A program made the translations under genes and the position numbers. Below are positions 23,251 through 35,640 of a stretch of DNA of 64,000 nt, in pieces (position 1 is the first letter of the stretch; each line of letters opens with the position of its first letter). The notes beneath the pieces were generated by a model. It was not told the origin of the DNA, ran no database searches, and saw nothing but the letters and a program-made list of their open reading frames with translations. Source of the DNA: Heterocephalus glaber (Eukaryota; Chordata; Mammalia; Rodentia; Bathyergidae); NCBI RefSeq assembly GCF_000247695.1, contig NW_004624855.1:4720764-4784763 (forward strand), written 5' to 3'.

Positions 23251-23524
23251 TCTCCATCACCTGAAGAAACGCGGATATTATCTGTATGTTGAGGTTGCCA
23301 TCAGCATTAAAGATAATGCTTATAAGGTTCCAGACACTTGCATTTTAGTGAATAAATCATAAACATTATCTCATTGGTGACCTTACAAAGTGTAAAACTG
23401 TTTCTTCTTAGGATGGTGTGTACAATATTTGGAACACGCTTCCTCCAAACTATGGCATTCATCTATTTGTGCAGTTTGGGCTTAACTTACATAGATTTAA
23501 GTAGGAAGAAAAATAGTTGTGCAT

Positions 23525-23705
23525 TTCTTGTCTACTGTGTGTCAGACATACAAATAGCATAAGTAATTATCAAAGTATTTCTATGAAGTAATCATATTTA
23601 AGAATTAAGAACATTTTGAATCAGGGTTAAAGTGATTTTTCACAGGGACACAAAGTAAATAAGGTAAGTGGGTTTCTGGAATCCAAGCAGATAGTACATG
23701 CTCCT
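23525..23705 (-). repeat. MIR (antisense), diverged
   Basis: ctactgtgtgtcagacatac, an atgaagtaatcatatttaag segment and a gacacaaagtaaataaggta-type word correspond to the antisense MIR order. Weaker than the copy at 23.1 kb. Confidence 0.55.
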
Positions 23706-24277
23706 TGGTGACAGAGATCATACATTCAATTAGCCTCTGGATTTCTAGGCCTTCTTACTATACCAGACAGACATCACAGCCCTGTTTATACCTACATATA
23801 TATTCAATAAATTATGGCCAAATTAATGAAAAGAGTAATGAGTTCAATGCTCTTTCTAATATGTTGTGAGTTCCAAGACCATAGTTCTGCAGAGTTCTGG
23901 ATACAATGCAAGACTCTTGGACTATCATGTAGAGGGCTGTATCAGAACTAACAATGGATATAGACTTTTCATACAATTGCACAATGCATCATTTAGAGAG
24001 CAAAGGAACCTGTTTCAAAGGTTTATTCTCCAACATGAAAGCAAACATTTGCCAGTAAACTTCTATTATCTTAGTACATTTGTCAGTCTTATTTAAAATC
24101 AATCAACATATTAATCTATTAATACGTATTATGCTCATTCAGTGACTGTGAGGAAAATTTTACATTTGTGCAGGGTCTACACTTATAAATGACTTTCAGA
24201 TATACTCTAGTTTTAGAGTTGGGACTTCTCATCCTTATATGTAGATCAACAGATGCAAGGTAAAGAATAGTGAGTGA
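23706..24277. other. Unique AT-rich stretch, no gene
   Basis: No gene recognised. A 76-codon plus-strand frame (23866-24096) shows no domain. Confidence 0.45.
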
Positions 24278-24366
24278 GGGGGCCAGGGATTCAGCTCAGT
24301 GGTTCCACTGCCTGACTTGCAGGTGCAAGGACCCAAGTTTGATTTCTGGTACCAAAACAAAACAAA
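24278..24366 (+). mobile_element. ID-type SINE (sense) with 16-bp TSD
   Basis: ggggccagggattcagctca, gtggttccactgcctgact, caagtttgatttctggtacc and an aaaacaaaacaaaa tail. The 16-bp word aaagaatagtgagtga at 24262-24277 recurs perfectly at 24367-24382. Being sense, it shows A-box ttcagctcagtgg and B-box gtttgattt directly. The B box has lost its C residues. Confidence 0.93.
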
Positions 24367-24382
24367 AAAGAATAGTGAGTGA

Positions 24383-25563
24383 ATTAGAAGAGGAGAGACA
24401 TTGAAGGCAGCAGGCACTGAGCAAGGACACGTTCTTCAAGAAGGATGTGCTTAGGCTGTGCTGTTTGACAAAACTTAGCAAATGGAAGGATGCTGAATCT
24501 AATCTTTTTTCTCTTGGCTTAGATAATAATACAAAAAGTAAGGACTTTGCTGTTATAGAATACAATAATTTCCTTTATCCACAGACAAAAATGACGAATT
24601 TAAGTTTAAAAGAATTCAATGAATTAGTGAGGTAACATCCAAGGAAAATGCTCATTTGGTCCTTAACTTTAGAGGCAAAGCCAAGTATTCTGACTTGTAG
24701 CTGATTTTTGAGGACAGAAGGCATTTGTTAAAATAATCTGTCCTATTTTCTCATATCTATCTTTTACCCTGAGCTTCTATCCATTTTTCCAGGTACATAT
24801 TGGGACTAAATATGTATGTGTAAATTTTTTTAATGAACAAATGCTTGATTTAATTATTGTGCCTCTTAACTTACTTGCAATAACAACCACCACCACAAAG
24901 GTAGTTGAAGCCAAGAAGACAATAGGAAATACCAAAAAGAAATCACACATACAGTCCACTGTGGCTAATCTATTCCTCTCTTATTCTGTTTTCATAAAAA
25001 ACTATATTTTAGGCAGGTTCTTAGCTGTAAGTTAGATCTTCTAATCTTTTGTAGAGAGATGAGAGAAGCAAGAAGAAATACTAACACACCCTTAAAACGA
25101 GCTAAGGACAATGTAGACCAAATACAATTTTCTCATGTAGATTTTTTAAATTTGTGTGTGTGTTGCTGTCATTGTTGTTGTTGTCATTGTGTTTTTTTCT
25201 AGAAAGACTCTGCCTCCCATTTGGACTCCCAACTGCCTACAACTTGAACACTATATCTCAGAGTTAGTTCTTGTTTAAAAACTGCACAATGTAAATGGTG
25301 TCTGGTATTTAATGAAAAGCACTGAAATTGCTATATGGTGCCACAGATTCACTGCTTAACATGTCATGAGGCAACATTTTATAGGCAGTGTAAAATCTTT
25401 TTACCACATAGAGCTGCATTATGCAAAATTACTCAAATCTTCAGGGCATCTGAAACTCACTCTATAACAGTAATAGGCTTTGCTGCTTAAAAAGTGATTA
25501 TGACTAATGCACAAAAGCAATTATCACTAGATTCAATTGCTGAGAAGAAAAACTATAGAGAGT

Positions 25564-25564
<1 letters not shown>
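24383..25564. other. Unique AT-rich stretch, no gene
   Basis: No gene or named repeat recognised. A GTT-rich word near 25155-25190 is low complexity. Confidence 0.45.

Positions 25565-25596
<32 letters not shown>
25565..25596. repeat. (TA)n microsatellite
   Basis: About 16 uninterrupted AT/TA units between ccatata and ttcattctc. Self-complementary; likely polymorphic. Confidence 0.95.
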
Positions 25597-25598
<2 letters not shown>

Positions 25599-25879
25599 TT
25601 CTCTGTGAAATTTGAACAATCACCAGAAAATACTAAGTGATATTCAAAACTCACAACATCATGAGGCAGATACAAGAAAAAAGTGTTTTAATCCATTAGT
25701 CTATACAAGTAAAATTTTATTGGCAGTATTTGTACAAACCCTAAAACATTATTATATTTAATACACAATTTGAATTAATTTGAGAAATTCTGAAAATCTA
25801 ATGAGTAAAATTGCCCTACAGTATGGGTCCCCTAGCAAGAGGAGACAACATAAAGGTTTGGAAAGAAACTAAGAATGGA

Positions 25880-25990
25880 ATCCAATAGGTTTGTGTTTGG
25901 CCATGGGCAATTCCTTCCTCTCTCTGGGCCTTTCTTTCTTCTCTACAAAGACAGTTTTGGGCTAAGCTTTGTTGGGGCCTCTTCTTCTGT
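25880..25990 (+). repeat. MIR core fragment (sense)
   Basis: gccatgggcaattccttcct, followed by ctctctgggcctttctttct and tctctacaaag, matches the sense MIR core (the gaccttgggcaagttac region onward). Confidence 0.65.
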
Positions 25991-27084
25991 TAACCTGCCA
26001 GGATTTCATCTTAGATAATCTAAGATAGAAAAAGTTTGCTATCCAGTTTTTTTCTTCTCCTTCTGAGAGAGATCATGAGAGGAAACTTTGTGAGAGAGGT
26101 GGTATTGTGCTTTGCTTTAAAGGATTTTCGCTGAAAAAAGTGATTTGGATCATTGAAGATACAGTGAAGAGTCTGCTGAAACAGCATGGTGGAAAAGTAC
26201 AGAGGTGGCTCAGGTACTTGCAAAGGTACACTGGTATCAAAGAAATTTAGTTAATAGTAATTTTTACTTTCTTGCGTAAATGTGATTTTAGGATCTTGAG
26301 GAAGTCTGTTTTTTCCTACCTGCCCTCACCATTAGTCTACGCGTTCTCAAGATGGAAATCAGATGACAGTGATGTGTGTTATTTGGTATGTGGCAACCTA
26401 GAAGCCTTCTTTGCCACCTCTCCATGCTCTTTTATCTTGGCTCACCAAATGAAAATGATCCATGTGAGAGGCTCAGGTTATGGAATTATGATCTGTCTGC
26501 TTGGGTTTCTAAATGAACAGGTGGTGCAGAACTACTGCATTGACTTAAACTACTCAAACTATTAGATGGATGAGGCATAAACTCAAAGAAAGATCAAACA
26601 TTACTTATAGGTAAAGTTGATGATGTATGAACTGTCACCACTATTACTGTTTAGTACTTAGAGGTGCTGTCCTCTCTGGGAACACTGAGAGGAAGGAATG
26701 CTGTTGAGAGTCTTCAGAGTACAAAGCACCACTGGCACTATGATTAGTGGATCCATCGCTGTCCCACACCATATGAAATAAAACTAATGCCTCTTGTCAC
26801 AAAGAAATGCACACAGGAGACAGAAAGAATAAATCACCCTGACTCATATCTTTGTCAACAGAAGTCAAATACAAATAAATAACTCTTACATTTGATTGCA
26901 TGTTGCTAATTGTAAGCTTAATATAGAAATTAAAATTCCCTATGTAGCCACTATAGGCTATAACTACCTAGTCTTCATGGACTCTAGTTGGGTGACTCAA
27001 TTAGATCCTTCTTTTATGGCTTCTATTGCACTTGCAATCCTTGGCAAGGTCATAATCTTATGGCTTCATTAAAGGATTTTAATC
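25991..27084. other. Unique stretch, no gene
   Basis: No gene recognised. A 97-codon plus-strand frame (26272-26565) has no domain or homologue that I can name and no adjacent splice-supported context. Confidence 0.4.
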
Positions 27085-27240
27085 ACAGTTAATTGAACAT
27101 CTATTGTGTATTAGGAAGTTTGGTGGGAAATTAGAAGCTGGAGAAACATAAGACATAACCTTCTGTGTTTGAGAAATTCCTAATCTGGTGGAGAAGACAT
27201 ACAAGTAAAGGTCCATTTAGTGACAGTGTAAAAATTAAGA
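27085..27240 (-). repeat. L2 3' end (antisense)
   Basis: tgaacatctattgtgtatta, a ggagaaacataagacataac segment, and taatctggtggagaagacat match the antisense L2 tail, including the agtctagtgg-type end. Confidence 0.7.
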
Positions 27241-27254
27241 GAACAGCTAAGAGT

Positions 27255-27420
27255 CAGGCTATATTAGTTTGAATACTAACTTCTTATTATTTGTTGTATA
27301 AAAATGTGGGCAAGTTACCTCATTTCCCAGTGCATCATCTGTAAAATGGGAAATGGAATTATAGGGTATTAAAAATGATTAAATGAGCAAATATACTTGC
27401 AGTTAGCTAGTGTTTGCTTT
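27255..27420 (+). repeat. MIR (sense)
   Basis: gggcaagttacctcatttcc, atcatctgtaaaatgggaaa and a ggtattaaaaatgattaaat segment give the classic sense MIR core and downstream part. Confidence 0.8.
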
Positions 27421-27424
27421 TAAA

Positions 27425-27965
27425 ATATAATAACCCTTCGACCTAGCTATTTGCCTTCTTGGTATTTTTTTCCAAAAGAGTTAATTAAGAACATAATACT
27501 ACACTAATGCTTGCATACTTTTGTGTATAGCAGCACAACTCATGATAGGTAAAAGAATCAGGCTACATATCCATCAACACATGAATGGATCAAGAAAATG
27601 TGATATTTATACACAAAGCAGTACATTCTGCCAAAAAGCATGACAGATCTGAGTCATCTGTAGGAAAATGAGTGCACCTTGAGACCATACTGGTAAGTGA
27701 AATTAATCAGGCACACAAGCTTAAATGTTGTATAACTTCTCTTATGAGAAACTCAAAATATAAATAATTTTTTTAAAAGATAGACAATAGGAAACAGGGA
27801 GGTAGATCTTCTGCAAAAGGAAAGGAGATCCAGAGGCACAGGGTAGAGAAGGAGGGGAATAAAAATATTAAGATATGTAAGGTATATGTGCTTACCCACT
27901 AGGAACAATTTAAACTTTATGTCCTGCAAACATATACTAAGAAAAAAATTGAAAATAAATGAAAC
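27425..27965 (+). mobile_element. L1 ORF2 tail and 3' UTR, 5'-truncated, plus strand
   Basis: Order of words: aacccttcgacctagctatt, cccaaaaga-like ttccaaaagagtta, tatagcagcacaactcatga, catccatcaacacatgaatg, cattctgccaaaaagc, then the 3' UTR with aacagggaggtagatctt and an A-rich end. Decayed ORF2 C-terminus with stops. An older rodent or mammalian L1, as its 3' UTR differs from the young copies. No TSD found. Confidence 0.7.
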
Positions 27966-28019
27966 AGCTTGAGAAAAATATTGAAAAAGAGGGATTTAAC
28001 TCTTCAGCATAGTTGATAT

Positions 28020-28215
28020 TGCCATTATAAGCTTTCCACAAGAGGTAAAAATCCAGGTGAAATATAAACAGTGAGTAGGAAATAAATCAAAGTTGTGTAG
28101 ATCTCATAGGCAGGAGGTGATTTGATCAGGATATATTGTATATGCGACTGAAATTTTGCACTGTACCCAATATACATGTGTGGTTCTGTTAGTCACAAAT
28201 TTAAAAACAATGTTT
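28020..28215 (+). repeat. Possible old L1 3' end fragment
   Basis: gaggtgatttgatcaggata followed by tattgtatatgcgactgaaa and atacatgtgtggttc resembles old L1 3' termini. Weakly supported. Confidence 0.3.
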
Positions 28216-28719
28216 AAGGAGATATAAATGTTAACTACTATGATTTTCATACTGTATGTATGTATTAAATTATCACTCTCTAGTCCTTAATCTTATGCAA
28301 TTAAAATAACTATTAATAAAACAAACCAATTGACACCATTCCTTATTTTAAATAATTATACACAGTTTACATATATCCACCAAGGAAATTCAACTACTAT
28401 TTATCTATTTAGGAACATTTTGTTCCCTCAACTTGAGGAAGGGATGATTCTTATACTTTAAATGCTTTTATGCTCTCAAAGCTCTTAAATTTATGGGCCA
28501 AGGTTAGTAACTGCAGAACAAGAACCTTTCTGATTTTTGGACTGAATGGTAAGAAACTTCAATATTTTGAAAAGGTAGCCATAATACCTGAAGAAGAGGA
28601 TCCCTCTTCTCACAAAATGACATGTATTTTATATAACTGAATGCTTTCATTATTCTGAGAATGAGATTCACATTCCTTACCATGACCTGAAAAGCGCTTT
28701 CATTTTTTATCTGCCAATA
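28216..28719. other. Unique AT-rich stretch, no gene
   Basis: Nothing recognised. Confidence 0.5.
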
Positions 28720-29120
28720 TTATTGAGTATCTACACATAACAGGCACCAGGAGTAAATTGATAGATTAGGGGGAAAAATAGGAATATGATTTGATTTTCA
28801 CCTTTGAAGAGTCATAATCTTTTTATATGCTTTTCCTCTTTTTTGGTCCTAGACAAGATGACATTGAGGAAAAGATATGTAAATAATATCAGGTGGGCTC
28901 AATATTAGAGATAGGCAATCAAGGAACTCTGATAGCTGAGAAGTAAAATCCTCATTTCAGAGGAGGTCCCCTGGGGAGAGAGCTACCTCTGAGCAGATGC
29001 TGACAGCCAGCTGCCCTTCCCTGAGGTGTGCACTGGTGGAAGGGAATAGCAAGCAAGAGGACAGAGGAATTAAGGCAGAGGCACATGCTTCAGGGAAATA
29101 GAGGCTCTTGCTTTTCCTTT
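28720..29120 (-). repeat. L2 3' region (antisense)
   Basis: tattgagtatctacacataa with acaggcaccaggag gives the antisense tail. 28955-29060 (cagaggaggtcccctgggga, acctctgagcagatgctgac) matches the antisense of the L2 coding end. A gap of diverged text lies between. Confidence 0.6.
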
Positions 29121-31035
29121 GAGAGCTCCCATTACCCAGCCTTCACAAAACTTAGAAAGCCCGACCAAAATATTCTTATGGACACTAAATGTGTGAATAG
29201 AAATTCTGTTCTTACAAACATTAAAAAATAAGATTCAACCCAAATAATTTCATTTGAAATCAATTAGCATTTTCATTTACTTTGCTCTGATGAAGAAAGA
29301 GTCCACATTTTCTTTATAAAAGAACATTTCAATACATCACGTATAAATTATTAAAAAGAAAAAAAGCATTATATTGTAATTAGGTTAACTCTATTTCCCT
29401 ACTCCTCCCTCCAGCTACCTCCTTCCCAAATAGATTACACTGTAAGAATAACAGATATTCAAAACAAAACCCGTCGTTGTATCTTGCAGCCAAATGAAAC
29501 TGATCGACAAGGCACAATGTGTGAACCAATCTCAAAGTGATAAATCTGTCCAGTAAAAATGTAGCTAGAGCAGCTTCTTGATCATTTAAAATATTAATGG
29601 AAACATGATTCTTTACTATTGAGATATTTATGACTAATGGTGTAATGTTATTTAAATTTACAATATTCATTAATTTCAGCTGTTTTCATCATTAGGAAAA
29701 ATAATGCAAAAGAAACTTCAATAGTTTCCAAGAGCAACATATGAAGCAAAAGCAGAGTACTATCATACACAGCAGCCCTTCTCCAGACTCAGTGTTCTCC
29801 CAAGATCAAGCCCTCAGAGAAGACTGCTGCTGGGTAATTTCTGTTGCATCCAAATCTGTAATGCCTTAAAATAAAAGGAACTTTCTAATTCTCAGTTTAA
29901 TTTGGTACCAGAATATGATTAGTCTCATTGTGGTTATGGCAAAAAATATATAAAGGCTACATTTATGCCCCATGTAAAAGAAGTCGTATAACTAACATGA
30001 TTTTTCCCCTGGAGTCCATGAGTGACTCAAGACTATTGTAATGTTCAAATTTTATAACAGGAAATAGAAAGTTAATTGTATCTATTTAGAGCCATCAACA
30101 TACTTTTATAAACAACCTAGTTAGATGATGAAGAATTACTCTGTATACGATTAGAAAGTTCATAGAAAATAATTTATTAGGACTGATTTCCATTTCCGTT
30201 GCTGAACCAACAGACTACTGGCGCTAATTGTTTACTTACACTGAGTCACTGCAACTCTTAGTCAAAAGGCTTTCCAAGTTTGATATTGGCTTAAGCTTTT
30301 TACCTCTTGAATTGATGGGCATAATTCTTCTACAGGATATCCTCTCTATTTTTTCTTTTTCTCTAAAAAGATCTTAATGCTGAGTTGAAGTCAGAGGTTT
30401 TATTTTATTTTTGTTTTGTTCTACAGAATTCTGTCTTTATCCGTGTTTAAGAATGTGGAAAGAGCTACATTTATAGCCATGCTTATCTATAAGCTTTCTT
30501 TTCATTTCTTTTGTTCATTCAAAATAAGAACCACAGTTAAGCAGTAAGAACCACTTCAGAAGTAAGCAATGTATTATTATATACTATTAGTATATACCAC
30601 TGCCAAATTAATATATGGATGACAAAGGATGTAATCACATATAATCTTGGTATGTTAAGAGGAACTCAACTCACTGTGTGGTGATCAATTCATCAATTAA
30701 TTGTTATGCAATCATGAGTATCTATCCAGGGTGTCTACAGAAACAAAATGACCTATGAAAGCAGCTACCAACTATCTACTGATGAAACAAATCTCATTTA
30801 CTTGATTAAAAATAAGAATAACAATAAAATTCATAAATGATGATGCCTGACACTGCAAAGAGAGGGAAAGAATTGTCAGAGCTACCTGTGGAAGACATAT
30901 TTGATCAGGACTTCTTTTTGACTCTTCTGAGAAATTATTGAGCTCTGTTCATGACATCTAGACCTGCATGGTTGGCTTACTCGTGATTCTGAGCCAAGAA
31001 TATGTGAAGGAACTTCACCTGCTATTATTTAACAA
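29121..31035. other. Unique AT-rich stretch, no gene
   Basis: No gene recognised over 1.9 kb. A 96-codon minus-strand frame (29380-29670) lacks any known motif. 30170-30290 is less AT-rich and reads like constrained DNA (ggcgctaattgtttacttac), but this cannot be shown from one sequence. Confidence 0.4.
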
Positions 31036-31045
31036 GAAAATCTCA

Positions 31046-31136
31046 AGGCTGGGGATTTAGCTCAGTGGTTCCACCACCTGCCTTGCAAGCGCAAGGTCCC
31101 AAGTTTGATCCTCAGTACCAAAAAAAAAAAAAAGAG
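31046..31136 (+). mobile_element. ID-type SINE (sense), near-intact, with 10-bp TSD
   Basis: ggctggggatttagctcagt, ggttccaccacctgccttgc, aagcgcaaggtccc, aagtttgatcctcagtacc and ~14 A residues. A-box tagctcagtgg is intact and the B box carries one or two changes. The TSD gaaaatctca is at 31036-31045 and 31137-31146. It is the best-preserved sense copy and the best view of the subfamily. Confidence 0.95.
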
Positions 31137-31319
31137 GAAAATCTCAGAAATTTTGGAAAAGCAAGGAATAAAAAGAAGAAAAAAATGATGCCTGTGACAT
31201 ACCACATTTGACATCAGTAGAATGGTTGGAAAAGACCATGAACTCCTTTGGGGAAGAAAAACAAAAAACAAAAACCAAAACATCCTGGCCAATCACTCCT
31301 GCAAACCACCCTGAACTTT

Positions 31320-31700
31320 AAACAGTGATCTTTCTGGAAATTGACTGAGTTTACCTACAAGTTTCTTGCATGTAGGTCCTCAATAAATTGCAATCTGAAG
31401 TTTTACTGGGACTACATTCACCTCAAGCTTTGATGGGCTAACCATCTAGTCCTGTCATACGTGGCAATTGACACTTGGCAATCTCCTGGAGGTTCAACTG
31501 CAGCTTTCCACCAGGGTGCCCCACACAGGATCCTCATGTAGCTTAGGACTTAAACTTTGTGGTGGCTGGAATTTTAGAGGAGGTATGCGAGAGAGTTTCT
31601 CAAGAGATCTAGTGAAAGACTGTAAGAAACCTTGTGACCTATCACTGAAAGACCCAGATCATCATTTCTGTTATTGTGTGTTGTTAGCAAGCTATGATGT
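31320..31700 (+). repeat. LTR-like interspersed repeat fragment (family unassigned)
   Basis: ctggaggttcaactgcagct, a ctcatgtagcttaggactt segment, tggtggctggaattttagag and gagagagtttctcaagagat resemble an old mammalian LTR family by word order. I cannot name it with confidence. A 78-codon frame at 31468-31704 lies in it and is not a gene. Confidence 0.4.
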
Positions 31701-31949
31701 TTAGCATAGATTTAAGGGGAAGAAAATGTTCTGTTTATTGAAATGAGAACAGCATGTATATGTATAGAAGGGAATGAATCCATAATAGTCATCTACAGAG
31801 ACTTACCTGTCTCTGTCTTAATGCTAAACACAGACCAAATCCTTCATTATGGGTATGGATTCTATGCATTTGCTATGCCGACGGATACTGATTACAAAGA
31901 GAACACATCAATCAAGTCATATCATCTCTTCACATAAAATGAATTGACA

Positions 31950-32680
31950 ATTACTGAGAATAAAGTTCAGACTTCTTACCCTGATCAGCAAAATCCTGTA
32001 CAGTTTTCCCATTCTATCTTCTCTGATCTCATTTTCTTTTGTTTTTCCCCTTGCTCACTTGGCTCTCCCCCTGCTGACTTTCTTGCTTTTCTTTCAATGA
32101 TGCCAGTTCAGTTGCTTGTCAATTTCTGCTGCCTCTCATTACAAAAACTCTTCTCTCACATCTTTATACGCCCTATCCCTTCACTTCTTTCAAGTTTCTG
32201 TGGAAACATTTCTTCAAGGCAAGTGATCCTTGACGACCACTATAATTTTCATTTACCATATTCCGCTCATTTACCGTGTCTCCCCTATCAGAAATTACCT
32301 GCTCCTCTATCTGTTGTAGGTGCCAGTGTCTTTTCACCTGAGTATAAGACCCACTGGACCAGAGATTTTTCCTATCTTACTTCTATATCTCTTGGACCAG
32401 GAATAGTGTTTGGTATAAGCTCACAGTACAACACTATGCTTTTGCAAAGATGTTCTCTCACAGCCATCTCCATTCCCTGCTTAACAGACCATTCTGAATT
32501 AGGTCTTGAGTTATTAACTACAGTGTGAAGAAACAAATGCTGTCCCACTTATCTGCCTATAAGTTCTTTGGGGACAAGAGCCTAATCTTTTCATTTCTAA
32601 AGTCCTAGTGCCCATCTCAGTGCCTGGTTAATGTAGAACATACTCAGAAGTACTTGTTGAGTTGGAAAAGTTTAGGTTGA
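31950..32680 (+). repeat. L2 fragment, ~730 bp, sense, reaching the 3' end
   Basis: In order: aaagttcagacttcttaccc, a ttcccattctatcttctctg segment, tttcaagtttctgtggaaac, cagtgatccttgacgaccac-type text, then agttctttggggacaagagc, gtgcccatctcagtgcctgg and a agtacttgttgagttgg end. The long frame at 31944-32528 (194 codons) is a by-product of L2 coding remnants and composition. It is not a functional protein. Confidence 0.8.
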
Positions 32681-32689
32681 AGCAAAGGG

Positions 32690-34299
32690 AAAGGAATAAA
32701 ACAGTAGGTATATGTGTTTCTTTCTTTTTTTTTTTTTTTTAAAGAAATGACACTATTGTGTAATATGTCAGGAAAAGTAATATAAACAAGTTATTTATTG
32801 GGAAGGTGTGAGTTTAGGCATTTTCTATGCTCCTTTTGTGCCACAACCTTTACTTCTTCTGCTGGTCATTTGCATTTTTCTAGTTTGTTCTACAGAGTGG
32901 AGTTGCAGAAAGTGTGCACTAAGTGCATTAAGTATAATTTTATGCTTTCTGACAAAAGGAGCTTTCTGCTTATGTATTTTTATGACTGTACATTCTTCTC
33001 CATTTCATGTATATATTTATATATATGTTAAACTACATCTTTTGTGTGTGTGTTGCATGTGTCTTTTATTGGCTATATACATTAGATGTCATATCGCCAA
33101 TGCACAAAATTAAATTATTGGCAAGAAAATTTTCTTTTTATTTTAAAGGGAACAGATTGGTACCACATTTTAATGAATTAAATATAAATTAAACCCCTTC
33201 CCAAAACATTGTCAGTATGATGCTTTTCCATTTTTTAAGGAAAGAATAAAAATAAAAGTAGTCTTTGAGCAAGTTAGTTGAATCTTATTTTGTTCACTGC
33301 ATGTAGAGGGCAATTTAAAATTTCACCGCAACAGTCTTCAGTTCAGCACAGTCACTCAGAAACCTATTAACTGCCCTGTTACAGGGCCTATGGAACATCC
33401 CTGAGATTGAAGCTTTCTAGGTGGGAAAAAGTCCACATCAAAATAAAAAGGTTAGCTCTGGCATGATGCTTACAACAACTGCACGGATTACCAGATATTT
33501 TACAATGTAGATCGATCAATAATTATAGAACAAGTTTTTCAGCAAAGTTTAAAGGATTTATGACAGCTGATGGTTGGTGGTAGATGATTTAAGTTAATGG
33601 AAAGACAAACAAAACTAATTAATAGTAGAATTTAAGGCTTTGTAGTTAGATTGGGAAACCAGGAACTGTGTTTTCTGGTCCAGGAAATCCTATGAATTGG
33701 GGGTGGCTGTTTAAGAAACATATATCAGTTCTTTGCATATATGTTTCTTCATTGAAAAGATGAGACTTATGTTGAATTTTTAAAATAAAACAGCAGTAGA
33801 AGTTTTAGTGTGTACTGCAGAATTGTCAGACTGAATCTGGCACAACCTATTTCCCTCTCTGAAACAATATGGCCACTGCCCCTCCAAATGCCCATCACTT
33901 CCATCAGGGAATGTCTATTAGAGGCTAAGACAGATGTACTATATTTAACTGCTCTTCTACTCTATGGCTTAGTCTGTAATCTAATGCCAGGTCCCATGAA
34001 ATTCAAGCTGCAGCAAGTAACCTTGCACAATAGATAGTTCACACAGCTTTGTCCCTTTGAGTTTATGGGAAACAGCAGAACAGTCAGTAGACATACCAAG
34101 GCTGGGATAAGCTGTCAGATCACTCTCCTTGGCCAGTTGAAGAATCTTGCACATCATTTATTGAAGACAATTCATAGATCAATTAGGTAAAATCACTTTT
34201 AATACTTTTTTTCATGTCTGATATTTTTAACATAAATGAGAAAAATTTCCCCTAAGTTCCCAAACTCTTCTTGGTGCTTCAATTTAGTCACCGAATACA
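32690..34299. other. Unique stretch, no gene; T-run near 32725
   Basis: Overlapping plus-strand frames of 77, 101 and 61 codons at 32798-33192 are in different phases of one T-rich segment and show hydrophobic, low-complexity translations. I treat them as chance. A poly-T run at ~32724-32742 may mark a decayed retroposon. Confidence 0.45.
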
Positions 34300-34470
34300 T
34301 CCCACTAAATATTTTAAGAATTCCTGTATCTTTCCTTATTTCCCCTACTAGACTGAAGGCCTCTAGAGAGCAAGGTCTTCATCTAATTCAGTTTTTTATT
34401 TGTGTAGCAAAAGAAGAATACAATGCTTGGTAGAGACCTTTCACGTTCATTTAATGAACATGTGAATGGA
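34300..34470 (+). repeat. L2 3' end (sense)
   Basis: ttatttcccctactagactg, aaggcctctagagagcaagg, cttcatctaattcagttttt and aatacaatgcttggtagaga follow the sense L2 tail. The expected terminal tgaatgaa is represented by atgtgaatgga. Confidence 0.7.
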
Positions 34471-35504
34471 TAGATAATTTTGAGAGACTGTGTGACATGG
34501 ATTTCCTTTTGGATATAGGAATCAAAACCATAAGCAGCTAGAAACTGATGTAATATTGAGAATATCACCTAATTTCACTAACTTGATTCTATGACAAAAG
34601 TCTAACTTCAAATATGTAAGAAGCCAGAATTTTGGCACTTAGTATTTTTAACATGCTCATTTAAGAGAAAATCAGAAATTATGTAATAGAGATTCCTAAT
34701 ATTACCAGTTATCACTCTCAAGGATTGAGAAGGATTTCAGACCAAATCTGTGCTCATTAATAAACACTAAGATTGATTAGCTATGCCTGCTGATGGCAGT
34801 AAGAGCAACATAGATATATATTTGAAGTTTCTAATCAAGTTCAGATACCTTACATTTAAACGGATGAAATGGAGTCTGCAGAGATAGTCACCTACCTAAA
34901 CTCATAGCAGCAGCCAAGGAGCTCAGTTTTCATAACCATAAGAAGGGACCCAGCAGGAAAGAGAATAATAAAGAGCCTTTGAAAGAAGCAAAACTCCTCA
35001 TCTAACTCAAGAGCAACCTCCACTCTTGAATCTCCAGCATGCCTAAAATTGAACAAATGTCCTTTGCATGCTTACCAGAGCTACAGAGAATGGAGAGGGT
35101 GACTAAAGTGCTGAAATGGAGAGGGTGACTAAAGTGCTGAAATGGAGGGGCAGACAAGCTTGACCCTCCTAATTCTGGTGGAGACTGAATTCAAAAGCAC
35201 AAGAATCAGCAGCAGAGACCTCAGAGGATCATCCAAATATCAGCATGTCCCCATGGCCAGTTGCTGGAGAAGACCAACAGCCATCACCTCTTCCTGGTGA
35301 CAGCATAACACAGATCAGACACACGTGTAGGGCTCGTTGATCAGGAATAGAGCAAAACTTTTTATATGTTTAACTATATAAATATTCATATACAGGAAAA
35401 CTTGAAGTTTCATATATCACATGCTGATCTCTGTCTGATTTACTGTGATCTTCACAAGACCTACGTATCACCTCAACTCCTGCCCAATAGCCCATAGTTC
35501 CTGA
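34471..35504. other. Unique stretch with a 26-bp tandem duplication, no gene
   Basis: No gene or named repeat. See the separate entry for the tandem repeat at 35089-35150. Confidence 0.45.
35089..35150. repeat. 26-bp tandem repeat, 2.4 copies
   Basis: A 26-bp unit containing tggagagggtgactaaagtg is perfectly duplicated at 35089-35114 and 35115-35140 and followed by a partial third copy (aatggagggg). Perfect identity points to a recent duplication. Confidence 0.95.
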
Positions 35505-35640
35505 GTATGTCCATTCATTCATTCTCTTTTGTCCTCTTCCATCCATCAAATTTTTACATAGTGCTCACTAGGTCCTCATGTACTATGCTGATTATTGACC
35601 TTATAATCACTGGTAATCTCAGCTGTTATCCTAATGAAGG
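35505..35640 (-). repeat. L2/MIR-type 3' tail (antisense)
   Basis: ccattcattcattctctttt, a catagtgctcactaggtcct segment and a tgtactatgctgattattga word resemble the antisense L2 tail. Confidence 0.5.

Noticed and set aside
31046..31136. Possible genuine tRNA gene (intact A box, near-intact B box)
   Set aside because: The flanking TSD, poly(A) tail and ID-type 3' word show a retroposed SINE. The cloverleaf is not preserved.
31944..32528. 194-codon plus-strand frame, the longest in the window
   Set aside because: The underlying DNA reads as a sense L2 fragment. Its leucine/serine/phenylalanine-rich translation reflects pyrimidine-rich L2 text, and no domain is visible.
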